64,000 nucleotides of DNA from Paenibacillus hexagrammi (GTDB taxonomy: Bacteria > Bacillota > Bacilli > Paenibacillales > NBRC-103111). The position numbers and the translations under genes were made by a program. Positions within the stretch are counted from its first letter, which is position 1; every line of letters starts with the position of its first letter. Below are positions 63,976 through 64,000 of the stretch, piece by piece. The stretch spans positions 3,782,001-3,846,000 of the forward strand of contig NZ_CP090978.1 in the NCBI RefSeq assembly GCF_021513275.1. Direction: 5' to 3'. The notes under the pieces were generated by a model. That model was not told the DNA's origin, ran no database searches, and worked only from the letters and a program-made list of their open reading frames with translations.

Positions 63976-64000
63976 ATGGGGAACGCAAAGCTCTATAAAA
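63976..64000 (+). CDS. Start of a gene cut by the right window edge
   Basis: AGAGGTGAT (63962-63970) precedes ATG at 63976; eight codons are visible (MGNAKLYK). Too short to identify. Confidence 0.5.

Overview
The window looks like a chromosome segment of a Paenibacillus-type, endospore-forming Firmicute. The gene families are typical of that group: a queDEC cluster, a Bacillus-type ferredoxin, a YjcZ-type micro-protein, dinB, cimA, and NHL/copper-amine-oxidase-N stalk proteins. Strong AGGAGG ribosome sites, some TTG/GTG starts and roughly 50% GC background agree with this. No rRNA, tRNA or CRISPR array was seen.

Layout. 0-2.8 kb: an MmyB-type regulator running off the left edge, fabF, and a small XRE regulator. 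2.8-4.4 kb: an AT-rich 1.55-kb insertion with Tn7-type ends, a 5-bp target duplication and one unknown cargo gene. 4.4-13.1 kb: a membrane-anchored protein with a perfect 12-bp in-frame repeat, then an operon for an RND pump, its adaptor and a secreted protein. 13.3-17.3 kb: a two-component system downstream of queD-queE-queC. 17.4-28.3 kb: two RsmF-like rRNA methyltransferases, a nitroreductase, a TPR-glycosyltransferase with a large secreted partner, a HAD phosphatase followed by a 37-bp tandem repeat, and an RsuA-like pseudouridine synthase. 28.5-34.8 kb: a thioredoxin-like protein, a second two-component system, a membrane protein, an SDR enzyme and a broken AraC-type regulator. 34.9-39.9 kb: a minus-strand run of pyrD, a small alarmone synthetase, a DUF309 protein and an ABC-2 exporter. 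40-46 kb: a PTS EIICB with a PRD antiterminator, and a sugar ABC importer without its own ATPase. 46.4-53.7 kb: an L,D-transpeptidase, then an operon of a CHASE2 cyclase, a FecR-domain protein and an NHL protein. 53.9-64 kb: ferredoxin, mobB-dinB, cimA, a ResA-like protein, an MFS transporter, a JAMM protease, an exonuclease/DUF294 pair, amtB, and the first codons of a further gene.

Two patterns stand out. First, the insertion at 2826-4378 has three spaced repeats at one end and three closely packed repeats at the other, TGT...ACA termini and a CGTTC duplication on both sides. This is the architecture of a Tn7-type element, but it carries no transposase. It entered the last codons of the neighbouring gene and replaced its C-terminus. 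Second, nine one-base disruptions break eight otherwise intact genes (queE, the AraC regulator, the ABC ATPase, the sugar permease, the sugar-binding protein, the CHASE2 cyclase, the MFS transporter twice, and DUF294). All lie between 16.7 and 62.2 kb and several fall in short homopolymers, which suggests sequencing error more than biology.
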